Shown here piece after piece: positions 33,118 to 45,300 of a DNA stretch of 64,000 nt. The stretch lies in contig CM043701.1 of NCBI GenBank assembly GCA_023935145.1, positions 75,080,817-75,144,816 of the forward strand. Direction: 5' to 3'. A program made the translations under genes and the position numbers. This stretch comes from Bretschneidera sinensis. Lineage: Eukaryota > Streptophyta > Magnoliopsida > Brassicales > Akaniaceae. The notes beneath the pieces are model-generated. The model made no database searches and was not told where the DNA came from. It saw only the letters and a list, made by a program, of their open reading frames with translations. How positions within the stretch are numbered: position 1 is the stretch's first letter; every line of letters starts with the position of its first letter.

Positions 33118-34077
33118 CAAAAAAAGGAGAATGTTTTAGACTGTATTTTTTTTAATGTTTTTGTTTAATGGTTTTGTCTTAGGATATTTTATATTACCCT
33201 AAGGTTTAATTTTGATGTAAACAAACCTATGTTTAATGATTAACAAGTTTTTTTAGTGTGCATGGTTAAATTAATTGATTATTTAAAGTATTTATGTTTA
33301 GAAAGAAAAACCAAAAAGACTTACAAACTAAGTAGCCATACAAACCCATTCCAAAACAATGACGTGGCAACACTAGAAAGAGTGGACCGGAAGTGCTGGA
33401 TGGACCAGTTGATGAAAAGTAAAAGTGCTAACTTGTTTCAAATGTTGGTGGGTCTATACTCACATGAGATGATGCAAGCAACGAACAAGTTGAACAACTA
33501 CAACTAAAATGATGTTGGTGTGGTAGTGGGGTCCACCATAGTGTGAACACAATCAAAAAGGAAAAACACAAATCAGTGTTAGACGCGTGGTACTAACGTG
33601 AAAGAACAAAGAAAAGCATCAATGTTGTAGATCAGACTAGGAGGCAATTGCTAATAAATAAGGCATCAGTCTGGAAAGGAAGTTTTCAGAGTTTCATTTT
33701 GTGAGAGCTTTGCTGAGGCTATAAATCAGAGTTTGTCGAAAGAGTTCAGCAAAAGAGAAAGAATAGAAGATACCGGTCTAAGTTTTATAGAGCTTAATAT
33801 TTAGTTTTTGTTTACTAATTTGATAGTAGTTTAATCCGTAAAGTGTAAAACTATGAGTTTGAGAGAAATCTCATTTGTAAGGTTGTTTGCTACCCTGAAA
33901 GCAAAACAGAGGTTAAGGTTAGCTTGCTACCTGTAAAGCAAAGTAAGGTGTAAAGGTTTACTTGGTACTTCGAAATCCAAGTCATTATAATCATTGAGAT
34001 GAGTGAAACTCAATAGACCGGAAGGAGGCCTAAGTGTATGTAGGCATATCGCTGAACCACTATAAATCCATATGTCC

Positions 34078-34121
<44 letters not shown>

Positions 34122-34205
34122 GTTAATTTTTTTAATTGCTCATATTCCTCAAATTATTATGCTAATTATATTACTCTGATTTTTCAATTATCATATTTCC
34201 TAACA
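33118..34205 (+). repeat. 3' LTR of the SIRE-type element, with polypurine tract
   Basis: The purine tract ACAAAAAAAGGAGAA (33118-33131) directly precedes TGTTTTAGACTG, the LTR start at 33132. The end CCTAACA is at 34205, so the termini are TGTT...AACA. It contains a long (CT)n run. No PBS follows, which marks it as a 3' LTR. The matching 5' LTR is not in the window; gag and this LTR are the only surviving parts. Confidence 0.7.
34078..34120. repeat. (CT)n microsatellite
   Basis: About 20 CT units with two interruptions, inside the U5 side of the SIRE-type 3' LTR. Confidence 0.95.
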
Positions 34206-34710
34206 AAAGTAAAAGTTGTTGCAGGCATCATGCCATCTAGGAGCTCTTCATCCATTGGAGGTTCAAACCCTAAATACTCATTGAGTGGTTTTGTTTGGGA
34301 TATCACAGTATGTATTGCATTATGAAAAGGTTCAAAGTGATTGATTGTAATACGTTTGAAAATTTATTGATCATTAGTAGATATTTTTTCTACACAATAA
34401 GTTAAAAAAATTATACTAGCAACCAAAATAAAATATCATTATTGTTTATAATAAGAAAAATATAACTTAATTTGTTTTGAAATCCAAAAAACTAGTAATC
34501 AAGTAGTTTCACAACACCAAAATCAAGAGTAACTTATAAAAGGAAATAAATTGTTATGAATTTCAAAATAGAAGATTAAGTGTAGTCGAATAATTACAAA
34601 ACAGGTAACTCTTAAATGATAGACAAAAGTTATTCTTAATTGAAAATGGTGGGGAATTAACTCATTGGTATGTAGCAATATCATGCTGATATCTTTTTCC
34701 ATGTTAACAT
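34206..34710. other. non-coding, nothing recognised
   Basis: AT-rich DNA between the SIRE LTR and the LINE tail, without coding features or repeat ends that I can identify. Confidence 0.35.
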
Positions 34711-34932
34711 CTTTTTATTTATTTATTTTAATGAAAATATACTATTTTATATAATGAGAGTGTAAAATACAAATGAAGAGGGGATGGTATACCCATACCC
34801 CATGAAAACAATTTTAAACTAGATAAGAAAAATGAAAGGAGACAAACCTCCCTAAATAAGAACAAATATTAGCACCAGAAGCATAAAGAACTATAGATAG
34901 CCCAGAATAAAGAGCACTAGAGGACTCCAAAG

Positions 34933-35505
34933 TCTTAGGATATCCACATGTGAGTTATCCTAATTGAAAAGAAATAAAAAATAAGAGTAGGTTATATACA
35001 TGGTTTGGGTCCAAGACTCATAAGCTTAAGCTTTTGAGTCATATTGGTGCCCTTCCATATATATCAAGCCCACGTTCATGTGATCTCCCACCGTGTGAAG
35101 TACTCCTGACCTTAAAAAATTTGTATCAGAGTCTGACTTGAGTTGGTCACAATCATGTTACTCCCATGATGTTGCCCTGTGGTTGAGTCTAAATGAGAAG
35201 CGTTTGTGTGCCAATGGTTGTTTGCCATGTGAGGACTCCCATAGCTTTATTTGGTTTCTCCATGGTTGAGTTTGGTTTGGTTTCCCTTGTTGATTACGTG
35301 ACCGGTGGTTCCATTCAAGAGAGAGTTTGGTATATAACTCACACATGAGGAGGAGATTTGTTAGGATATCCATAAACGAGTTATCCCACATTGAAAAGAA
35401 ATAAAAAATAATAGTGGGTTATATATATGGTTTGGGCCCGAGACTCATAAGCTTAAGCTTTTGAGTCATACTGGTGCCTATCCATTTATATCAACCCCAT
35501 GTTCA
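34933..35505 (+). mobile_element. TRIM (miniature LTR element)
   Basis: Two direct repeats of about 146 bp, 34933-35078 and 35359-35505, start TCTTAGGATATCC/TGTTAGGATATCC and end GTTCA. Between them are 280 bp without coding capacity. A PBS-like TTTGTATCAGAGTC lies near 35118-35131 and a purine tract GAGGAGGAGA directly precedes the right repeat. Size and layout match terminal-repeat retrotransposons in miniature. Flanking 5-mers (CAAAG, and GCAAG if the right LTR ends at 35508) are only similar, so the TSD is not certain. Confidence 0.8.
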
Positions 35506-36189
35506 TCAGCAAGACATAACCTTGAAACCTCTGTGAGTAAAGAACCCATGATATGAAAATTCTTTTTACTCATGTGTAAGTGAGCTAATGAGGCTAGAAG
35601 ATCAACTGGTTTGTTACATTCTCTAAAGATGTGAGAGATAGAACACGATGGGGGAATTAAAGACAAGCATTCTTTGATTTAAAAATGGACAAGCCATAGC
35701 TAGTGAGAAGATGAAATGCAATCCAAAAGATTATTCAAATTGCTCTCAATGGTAGCGATGGCGAAGTTAAATTGGTTGCAAAGCTTGAAAACCGTAGGAA
35801 GAGAGAGATTCACATGCCATATTCGAACCTTGCCCAAAGAAATAAGAGAAATTTAATAGGACATACCCTTGAGAGTTTCTAACTAGACTACCCCTGTCAA
35901 AGTTCCTTGTCTGCTTAACGCGACAGTATTAAGCTTTAGACTCTCAAGAGGCGGAGGCATCAAACCCATAGACTTCTTTGGATACTTGGTGCACTAATGG
36001 TGATAGAAAGAGACTCAAAATGATTGAATCATGAAAGGTGACCTGTTGGTCTAGATCATATAATAACATAACTTCACGAAGCCATAAACGAACTTTAGAA
36101 ATAATCTCAGAGAAAGAATAACCACTGAACTCAAGAATTCTTAAGTTACATGCACACCATAGTTCCCAACAAGTAAAACAAACAATCAT
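35506..36189 (-). pseudogene. LINE C-terminal RNase H-like domain
   Basis: 35666-35506 reads SISHIFRECNKPVDLLASLA, the HxxREx(N)xxAD-like end of the plant LINE RNase H domain, cut by the TRIM. 36189-35944 reads ICFTCWELWCACNLRILEF-type sequence (MIVCFTCWELWCACN), the linker between zf-RVT and RNase H. Frames differ between pieces. Confidence 0.72.
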
Positions 36190-36225
36190 TATTTTAACAA
36201 AGCTGCTTTGAGACGAGGGATTAAC

Positions 36226-37030
36226 TCAACGAAACCATGATTGAAATAGCCCATGAACTGTGGAGAATTGATAGGATACATTTATAAGTAAGCTAAAATT
36301 ATCCCACACTTGAGAAGCTAAATCATCAATCACGAAAAGATGATTAAAAAATTCCAACAAAAGTTTTGAGCAACACATGCATCTAGAAGCCAAAGAAATG
36401 CCCAATCTTTGGATATTCAAGTCTACAGGAAGAACATGAAGAATAAAGAGCCAAATAATAAATAAATAAAAACTTACTTTCAAAGGGACCCATTTATTCA
36501 AGATGTACTTGTGCCAAGGGATGCAAGGACGTTTATCTCTAAGAAAATGCTAGAAATATGAGCTTGAAAAAACACCAGATTAAAAGGTTGTCCATTTAAG
36601 TTGGTCAAGAGAATTACCAATATGTAGGGAGCCTAAAAAGTCAGATTATTCCATAGATAAGAGGAATAACATTGTTAGCAAAATCTTTAGAATATAGCAC
36701 ATCGACAAGAGAACTGTTAAGTATATAAAATAGCATTGCAAGAGAGGGAGAGATGTGCCAGTTGTCATGCGTAACAGAATATGAACCTGAGCCAATATCC
36801 AAATAGACTAATATTTAAGAATAGGAAGAAGATGCTTTATTGTTTGCCAATAATGAGACACCCAAAGAAGAGAGTTCTAAAGCATTGCCATAGTTAGATA
36901 GCCATATTCTATCCTGCAAGAAATATGCCTAAAGGGAACTACCTCTTAATAAAGCTCGGCCTAGCTTTGCCCGCAAAAATAGCATAACCTGATGAAGGTT
37001 ACGAATGCATAGACCACTTTCTTCCAAGGG
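36226..37030 (-). pseudogene. LINE RT C-terminus and zinc-binding domain
   Basis: 36501-36226 is a 91-residue open frame with NKWVPLKVSFYL, LPVDLNIQRLGISLASRCMC and FNHLFVIDDLASQVW, the zf-RVT layout. Upstream, 37030-36502 matches the thumb-like end of plant LINE RT in broken frames. The same segment recurs at 38757-39386. Confidence 0.78.
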
Positions 37031-38756
37031 CAAAGTTATATTACGGGTGGGTATGGGTTGAAGCCTGGACTCACTTTTTATATATAAAAAAATCTAGTTA
37101 TTATTCAACCCACTAGTATATACATAAATATATTTAAAAATTGAATATGGGCACGATTGTAAGCAGAAACATGAGGAAAACGACAAAATTAAGCAATTTT
37201 TTTTTTCAAAAATAGAGCCCACGCGTTTTAAAAAGGTGGAATGGAGACAGATTTAAAATTCAGTTGTCATTTTACCCACATAGCCTTTTGGTTCAATATA
37301 AGAGACAACACAAAATATATATTTTCAAAAGTTGTCTCTCACCATTATTTTCACCCAACATATCATCTTCTACCTGGTTCATCTCTATCACTAAGACACC
37401 AAGCTCTCTCTCACTCTCCCTATATTTTTTTTTTATTTCTTTCTATTTTCTTCTTTTTATTCCTTCTCTTTCCCTCTTCCTCTTCTCTCTCTCGCATCTT
37501 CTTCCTCTCCTTCACCACTGTGCAGCCACACCTCTCTCTCACAAATTTTTTTTTCTCTCTCTTCTCTTTGTCCTCTCTTCCTTCTCCACATTAATTGCCT
37601 CCACCCTCTTTTTTACCATGGATTTTTTTATCCTAAAATCTTGATTTTTCAAGTTTTTGATCTACTTTCTCTCTCCTCTAAACACTATAAATTCCGACCA
37701 CCAACAACATTTTTCGGAAACCTATACTTTGGGTAGGTGGTGGTAAGTCTTCTACTCCTTTATTTTCCCCTTTTTCTTCCAATTTCTCACCATTAAAGAA
37801 CTTTCTCTCTCTTATCTCATTTTCTCTCTCTAGAATTATGGGCATTTCAAATGATTTGATGGGTTCCAACAACTCTCCGGTCATTGTTAGCACATAATCT
37901 ACTAACAAATTCAAGCTTGGTAATTTATTCCTTTATTAATCAAATTTTTACATATTTACGCATTTCTAAAAAGAAAATATATGTTTATTGGATCCAAGAA
38001 TTTTATATACATGAGGATTTTGGGTTTTTGTTGTAATACAAACTATGATGGATTTAATTCTATTTTTATGAATTACCGTTTTTCTTTAATGGCAATTTAC
38101 TTAGAATTTAATCAAGATATTATTAGTATGTGTGAGAAATTTTGTTTTTTCATCAATAGTTGGTTTAAACCAAGTATAATTAGAGAGAGTTAGATTTTCT
38201 ATCATGGATAATTTATGATTTTTTTTGGAAAAAGTGTTGGATAATGTTTTTTTATTTATTTAAGGGAACATTGTAAATGCATTACCCTGATATTTTTATT
38301 TTTAAATATTTGTGTTACATTCCTCTGGCCAATAAGGATTTTTTTGTTCTTGAGCTATTAAGAACAATAAGACTTACTTATGGTTAATTAAAAGAGAAAG
38401 GGAAAAGGGAGTGGATGGTTATATTATTTGTAAATAAAGTGTTACTTCTTAATTGTAAGATTACTTTTTCCATTGTAGTTTATTTACTTTTGGTTAAGAA
38501 ATAGTCACCATTTACATCATCTACGTTGGCATGAGTTATTCTAAAGCTATTATCTTCGTTATCATTTGTTCTAGTTTGTATGGAGCATGTCTTATTAAAG
38601 GTATATATAAAACTAATATTATATGGTAAAACTTTTATGTTTGTGGACTTAGACTAATTACTGAGTAACTAAGAAAAAAAGTTTGTGATAAATGACTGTA
38701 GGATTAGTAAATATATTTCAGCCCTACTTCAAGAAAAATTCTGGGTCCACCCCTAC
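37031..38756. other. 1.7-kb unassigned segment with CT-rich, promoter-like block
   Basis: Lies between two LINE copies. At 37380-37690 there is a strongly pyrimidine-rich stretch, downstream of TATAAGAGAC (near 37298) and upstream of ATG-containing DNA and a possible splice donor (AAGCTTGGTAAT near 37911). It resembles the 5' end of a plant gene, but no conserved protein is encoded. The edges read GGGTGGGTATGGGTT and GGGTCCACCCCT, faintly like inverted ends, so a non-autonomous transposon that captured gene DNA is possible but unproven. Confidence 0.35.
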
Positions 38757-39386
38757 AAAAGGTTTGAGCAGTACATGCATCTAAAAGCCAAAGGAATGCC
38801 TAATCTTTGGATATTCAAGTCTATAAGAAGAACATGAAGAATGAAGTGCCAAATAAAAAAAAAACTTACTTTCAAAGAAACCCACTTATTTAAGATGTAC
38901 TTGTGCCAGGGAATGCAAGGATGTTTATCTCTGAGAAAATGCCAGAAATATGAGCTTGAAAAAACGCCAGATGAAGAGGTTGTCCATTTAAGTTAGTGAG
39001 GAGAATTATCAAGATGTAGGGAGGCTAAAAAGTCATTGTTAGCAAAATCCTCAGAATGGAGTGCATCGACAAGAGAAATGTTAGGCATATAAAATAATGT
39101 TGCAGAAGAGGGAGAGATGTGTCAATTGTCATGTGTAACAGAACATGAAACCGAGCCAATTATCCAAATAGACTAAGATTTAGGAATAAGAAGAAGAGGC
39201 TTGATCGTTCGCCAACAACGAGATGCCCAAAGAGGAGAGTTCTAAAGCATTGCCACAGTTGGATAACCATATTATATCCTGCATGAAATATGCCTAAAGG
39301 GAACTACCTCTTAATAAAGGTTAGCTTTGCCCGCAAAAATAGTTTAACCTGATGAAGGTTACGAATTCGTAGACCGCCTTCTTCCA
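38757..39386 (-). pseudogene. second copy of the LINE RT C-terminal segment
   Basis: Homologous in the same orientation to 36359-37025 over its length, with scattered substitutions and small indels. On the minus strand it reads EEGGLRIRNLHQV-like and FLRDKHPCIPWHKY text in broken frames. It ends abruptly at 39386-39390, where E2 LTR sequence begins. Confidence 0.85.
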
Positions 39387-40632
39387 CCGGCTGTCACGGT
39401 TTTCCTTTATTTCCAGCATATACCGGCTGTCACGGTTTTTCAATTAGACCGGCCCCTTCCCGATTATTTTATTTCATGCATATGCATATGAACAGTGATA
39501 TGAAATATACATATGAACTATAACATAAAAACAAACATGAATTCAAATATTTAAATTAGATATCCTGATTATTCTTAAATTATTATTTGAAAAATTCAAC
39601 TAAATTCCTCTCCTCATAAATCGCATCAAATCATCAATCATAGTTTGTCAAGATCCACTAAATTTCATCTCCTCATAAAACATATCAAAACATCAACCAT
39701 AGCTCATTAAGAATTTCACTTATCGTTTTTATTATTAAATCAACTTATTATTCAAAAATATTATTTCTCATAAAATAATTCTCTACATATCCATTATTCC
39801 TATCACACCTATCAACCAATTTTCATCTATCACAAAAGCATAAGTTAATAATTTATTATAATATTATCACTAGATATTTCATATTTATCTTGATTACTTA
39901 AAGTAAATCTAACTCAACACGTAGCACTTAGAGCTACCTGTGGATCACCTCTTTGCCTTTCCCGTTCCTCTCAGCAAATTTCTCCAGTTGTTGATCATCA
40001 ACACCTGACATAATATTTATATTAAATTTCTAATTTATTCTTCAATTCTAAATAATTTACCGCATTTGAAAATTCCAACTTTGAATTCCAAGAAATTTTA
40101 TGTATGCTAAAAATTCAAAAAATAAGCATCACATTATTACCTTCTGTTTTTCTTAGAGCTCCTTGTAGTTCTCTATAAAATTCTCTTGTAAACTCCTTCA
40201 AAATTTTTCCCTTTCAACATTTCTTTCGGTCCCCAAGTCTTTAGAGAAAATGATTTGTTTGAATTAAGGAAATGAGGTATGCAAACATTTGAAATTTGCA
40301 GCTTCCAAAATGCTCCACGCAAGGGAGCCTTGCTGCTTTACATACAGCAACGTTTTAATCTCCTAGCAATAGGTGTGTGCCACCTGTTGCCAGTTTTTTT
40401 TTTTCAAAGAAGAAAAAAAAATTTTCTTTTTCTTTTTCCTTCTTTTCCACGCTGGACGGGTCCAGATTTTTTTTTTCCATTTTCTTTGTAACTAAGCCCC
40501 CACGCATCCGTTTTTTTTCTTCAAAAGAATTATTTTATTCAATACTAAATCCTTCACGTATTATTATTTTAATTTCATGTCTTATTTATTAAATTATTTC
40601 TTTACCCATACTTTAAGAATACGGGTATTACA
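39387..40632 (-). repeat. E2 3' LTR, truncated
   Basis: Starts inside the CGGCTGTCACGG repeat block, directly joined to LINE DNA, with CCGG shared at the join. It ends GGGTATTACA at 40632. Carries the hairpin GTAGCACTTAGAGCTAC (39921-39937). Confidence 0.88.
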
Positions 40633-41083
40633 AATCTACTCAGCTTTTAAAAATTTTGTCCCCAAAATTTACTTACTTTACTCTAGAAACAAATGTGAAT
40701 AATATTTCTTCATAATTGTCTCACGCTTTCATGTAATCTCTTCAACATCCTTATTCTGCCACAAAATTTAAATTAATAAATTTTTTTTTATTATACAATG
40801 CTTATTCTTTTCTGTCTAAAATTCTCACTAGTACTTGTATAAAAGTCGAATCTTTCTGAATTTCCACAGCTTGGCTTGAAATATTATGAGATTTATCAAG
40901 TAAGTGCTTTCGCAAATGTGAAACATGGAATAAGTTATGTCATTGCTTCAACTTTGGAGGCAAATCTAGGCTATTCATAACTAGCCCAACTTTCTTAATA
41001 ACCTCATAGGGTCCCAGTTACTTCAGACTCAACTTTCCTTTCTTTTTGATCCTCAACACACATTTTCATTGAGATATTTTTAA

Positions 41084-41760
41084 TTACACCAAATCACCTA
41101 TTTGAAACTCAAGAGATCTTCTTTTAGTATCAGCATAGATATTCGGTCTACTCTGTGCTGCTTTACGGTTCTCTCTAACCAATTTAATTCTCTCAGTTGT
41201 TAACTCAATAATTGATGGACCAGATATATTTCTCTCTCCAATTTCTTCCCAACATATAGGAGTTCTACACCTCCTATCATACAATATCTCAATCGGTGTC
41301 ATCCCAATACTAGTTTGATATTGATTATTATAAGCAATTTCAATCGATGGCATGTAAGCATCCCAACTTACTAAGAAACTCATCACATTTGTCCTTAACA
41401 TATCTTTTAGTACTAAAAAAATCCTTTCTGTCTAAGCACGAAAAATTATATTAAATTGCAATTGTGTACCAGTGGCTTTATGAAAGCCTCTCCAAAACCA
41501 AGATGTAAATCTAGCATCTCTATTTGACACTATGCTTAATGGAGCTCCATACAACCTCACAATCTCAACTACACCCATATTTAAAACTGACCACCATAAA
41601 TTCTATCTCAATCCTCTATACATATTATTGTTACTTGGTTGCATCGAATCTACATCATTATGTGCCTATCTCATTATCTCCTTTCTTAATTTCACATTAT
41701 TGGGAACATAATTTCCATGTTCCAATACCAAAATACCCTTATTTCAAATTTTGAACTAAA
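41084..41760 (-). pseudogene. E2 integrase remnant with core deletion
   Basis: 41401-41084 is an open frame with SFLVSWDAYMPSIEIAYNNQ, MTPIEILYDRRCRTPICWEE and LEFQIGDLV, the second half of the core and the C-terminal region. Upstream, zinc-finger sequence (near 41640-41580) runs into VVEIVRLYGAPLSI-type text at about 41570-41530, so the first catalytic Asp region is missing, as in E1. Confidence 0.82.
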
Positions 41761-41929
41761 ATTGCTTTGTAGTAAGCACTCAATGCTTAATCTTTTCTAT
41801 CCCTTCATATCTACCTTGCATCTCTAAAGCATTTTACTATGGATGACTGTATAGCCATATTCATTAACTATGATCTTTTATCACTGCTATTCAACTTCAT
41901 TCTTATCTCTTTTAAATATATCATCAATT

Positions 41930-42319
41930 TCACATTAAAACCCCCATAGCAGTTAACCTTCTTGTAGAATTTCTACTCAATGTATCAGCTATCACCCTCG
42001 CATTTTCTAGATGATAATGGATTGTACAATCATAGTTACAAATGAACTCCATCCACCATCTTTGCCTCAAATTAAACTCTCTCTGGATAGGTAAGTATGT
42101 CAAACTTTTATAATCAATGAATATCTCATAAGTGGCTCCATACAGATGATGTCTCCAATCTTTAAAGTAATCACTATGACAGCAAACTCTAGGCAGCAAC
42201 CTCAATTTCCTAGAAGCACATGCCATTACCTTCTCATGTTGCATCAACACACATCCCAACTTTTGATGGGATGCATCGCTATACACCACAAATTCTTCAT
42301 CACCAGAAGGAAGCACCAA
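41930..42319 (-). pseudogene. E2 RNase H
   Basis: A 129-residue open frame: LPSGDEEFVVYSDASHQ (first catalytic Asp), [37 protein letters not shown] and [24 protein letters not shown] end. It is the best preserved domain of E2, although SRQL- and NYPTHD-like parts are altered. Confidence 0.86.
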
Positions 42320-42409
42320 TACTGGAGCTGTAGTTAATTTCTCCTTTAGTAATTAGAAACATTTCTCACACTCCCCAAGAAAGTTATTTCATTCAGCCAA
42401 AATTCACAT

Positions 42410-44006
42410 TTAGGAAATGATAGCATACAATCTCTCTCTCCTCAAAATCTCTAACACAATTTCTAAATGTTTTGCATGCTCTTCCTTAGTCTTAGAATAC
42501 ACCAAGATGTTATCGATGAACACAACCACAAGATTATCAAGAAATGGTTCAGACATTTTAGTCATCAAGTCCATGAATGTTTCTGAAACATTAGTCAATC
42601 CAAATGACATCACAAGAAACTTATGACCATAACATGTCCTAAAAGCAGTCTTAGGCACGTCTCTCTCCTTTATCCTTAACTGGTGATAACCTGATCTCAG
42701 GTTTATCTTAGAAAGCACTCTCAATCATTGCAACTACTCAAACAATTCATTTATCCTGGGTAAAAGATATTTGTTCTTATTCAACTATTTGTAGTCTATA
42801 CACAATCTCATTGTTCCATCTTCCTCCTTCACGAACAACATATGGGCTCCCTAAATATATTAACTCCGATAAATTGTTTATCTAAAAATTCTTAAACTTT
42901 CAACTTTCTTAACTCAGTGGGTGTCACTCTATAGGGTGCTATTAGATATATGTGATGAACTCAAAATCACATCTATAGGAAACTAAATCTCCTTACTGGG
43001 AGACAATCTGGACAACTTTTCACAAAAAACATCATGAAACTTCATTAAGTCCATGAATGTTTCTGGAACATTAGTCAATCCAAATGACATCACAAGAAAC
43101 TTATGACCATAACATGTCCTGAAAACAGTCTTAAACATGTCTCCCTCCTTTATCCTTAACTGGTGATAACCTGATCTCAGGTTTATCTTAGAAAACACTC
43201 TCACTCTTTGCAACTGCTTAAACAATTCATTTATCCTAGGTAAAAGATATTTGTTCTTATTCAACTATTTGTAGTTTATACACAATCTTATTGTTCCATC
43301 TTCCTCCTTCACGAACAATACATGGGCTCCCCAAATACATTAGGTCTGATAAATTTTTTATCTAAAAATTCTTGAACTTTCAACTCTCTTAACTCAATGG
43401 GTGTTACTCTGTAGGGTGCTATTAGATAGATGTAATGAACTCAAAATCACATCTATAGGAAACTAAATCTCCTTACTGGGAGACAATCTGGACAACTTTT
43501 CACGAAACACATCATGAAACTTATTCATCAAGTCCATGAATGTTTCTAGAACATTAGTCAATCCAAATGACATCAAAGAAACTTATGACCATAATATGTC
43601 CTAAAAGCAGTCTTAGGCACGTCTCCCTCCTTTATCCTTAACTAGTGATACTCTGATCTCAGGTTTATCTTAGAAAACACTCTCACTCCTTACAACTGCT
43701 CAAAAAATTCATTTATCCTGGGTAAAAGATATTTGTTCTTATTTAACTATTTGTAGTCTATACACAATCTCATCGTTCCATCTTTCTTCATCACGAACAA
43801 CACAGAGGCTCCCCAAATACATTAGGTCCGATAAATTGTTTATCTAAAAATTCTTTAACTTTCAACTCTCTTAACTCAGTGGGTGTCACTCTGTGTAGGT
43901 GCTATTAGATATATGTGATGAACTCAAAATCACATCTATAGGAAACTAAATCTCCTTACTAGGAGATAATCTAGACAACTTTTCACGAAACACATCATGA
44001 AAATCT
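42410..44006 (-). pseudogene. E2 reverse transcriptase, partly triplicated
   Basis: 42724-42410 carries [20 protein letters not shown], the catalytic box [11 protein letters not shown] (second Asp changed to Asn) and [15 protein letters not shown]. Upstream the segment from the palm entry back through the conserved DYK-TAG-LNK site is present three times. Homology to normal E1 organisation shows the duplication happened in this copy or a close ancestor. The copies carry separate frameshifts. Confidence 0.87.
42567..44006. repeat. tandem triplication of a ~480-bp RT segment in E2
   Basis: Three head-to-tail units start with AAGTCCATGAATGTTTCT at 42567, 43047 and 43530 (units 480, 483 and about 477 bp). 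The last runs into single-copy sequence near 44006. Units differ by scattered substitutions, so the event is not brand new. Confidence 0.93.
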
Positions 44007-44159
44007 TTCACTACCAAGATTTCTTCTAACTTCCTATTTTCCTTTCTAGAATCCATTATGTATGCCAAATACTCCTCACATCCTTTCTTCAACCATCTCC
44101 TACTGGTCAAAGCAAAATAAGATAGTTCGAGAGTATCGTATGTTTTCCCTGAAAGTTAA

Positions 44160-45300
44160 ACTCTTCATGTCCATATCTTGAACACTACCTTCTTTCTGGA
44201 ACAATCAACCCAAGTGTAATACGTCGACAACCAATCCATTCTCAAAATTAAATGAAATTATATTATATTCAAAGGTAATAAATCAACTTCATATGAATAC
44301 TGGATGCAAAAGAATGGGTTGCACCAAGATCACCCATCATTGATATGTCCACATTCTCTATATACAAAGCACTTCAATTTTGACAATTCTGGGATAAATA
44401 TCTTATCTGAATACATCTATAACAAACTTTTGTCTTTCAATCATACATCAGATTACCACTTCCCTTTGGTGGCATACTTACTTCCTCTGCCATGACTCCC
44501 AGTTCCCATAACCTGTCCCCCAAGTCTAAGGGTCCTACTGATATTACTCTGAGCTATAAAAGCAATAGATTCTGTTTGCTTCTGACTCTATACTAAAGTT
44601 CTCTGTGACAAAGAACGCCTCAACTGGGTGGTCTCCCACCCTGCACACTCATATTGGTACCACATCTAGGTTCCTCGAATCTAGACCTCTTCTGTTGATT
44701 CCTCCTACCTCTAATTTTAATCACACCTTTCTCAATCTGAAGTGTTATATTCGCCAACGTAACATAATTCATATGCCTTGTATAACATAGTTTCGATCAA
44801 ATCTTAAAACATAGTTCATCTTTGAACCTCTTACACTTCTTCTCCTTTAGGTCTACCATTTTTGGTACAACCATTGACAAGACTACAAATTTGCTATCAT
44901 ACTGAGCCACAGTCAACACATTTGCCTCAAATGAATAAAATCTCTACCTTGTTGGGCTCTATAGGTCTAAGGAAAGTATTTATCAAGAAAAACCTCCTTA
45001 AACCTATTCTAGATTAAGGGTCTATCAACATCTACACTTACCCTGGGGAGAATATCCTCCCACCATTCCAAAACTTCTCCTTCTAACTTAAATGAAGCAA
45101 AGGCAACCATCTGCCTGTCAGTTACTCGTAAAATACCAAATAATCTCTCTACATGTTTCTGCCAAAACTCAGGCTTAAAAGGATTCATAGATCCTTTAAA
45201 CAACAAAGCATTCGACTTAATATATCTTGCAAAACAATCTCTCTACATCTAGTGCATAAACTCACTTTTACCCTTATTAACATTTACCATTACTGGATTT
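44160..45300 (-). pseudogene. E2 gag and protease remnants
   Basis: 45206-45009 reads MNPFKPEFWQKHVERLFGIL and FASFKLEGEVLEWWEDILPRV, the gag capsid region. Zinc-knuckle and protease sequence continue toward 44160, but a deletion near 44280 removes much of the protease. Frames are broken throughout. Confidence 0.83.

Larger units (their letters stand above)
34716..37030 (-). mobile_element. LINE (L1-type) 3' half, minus strand, interrupted by a TRIM
   Basis: Read on the minus strand: end of the reverse transcriptase (37030-36500), zinc-binding domain, linker, RNase H-like domain, then beyond the TRIM a short C-terminus and a 3' UTR. The 3' UTR contains GGGTATACCATCCCCTC (near 34775-34795) and ends in an A-rich tail, seen as T/A-rich sequence at 34711-34730 on the plus strand. 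The RT catalytic part and ORF1 are absent. Numerous stops and frameshifts. Confidence 0.78.

Noticed and set aside
37241..37644. Two overlapping 117- and 126-codon ORFs
   Set aside because: Their Ser/Leu/Phe-rich products are a by-product of the CT-rich tract; no domain or codon bias supports a protein.
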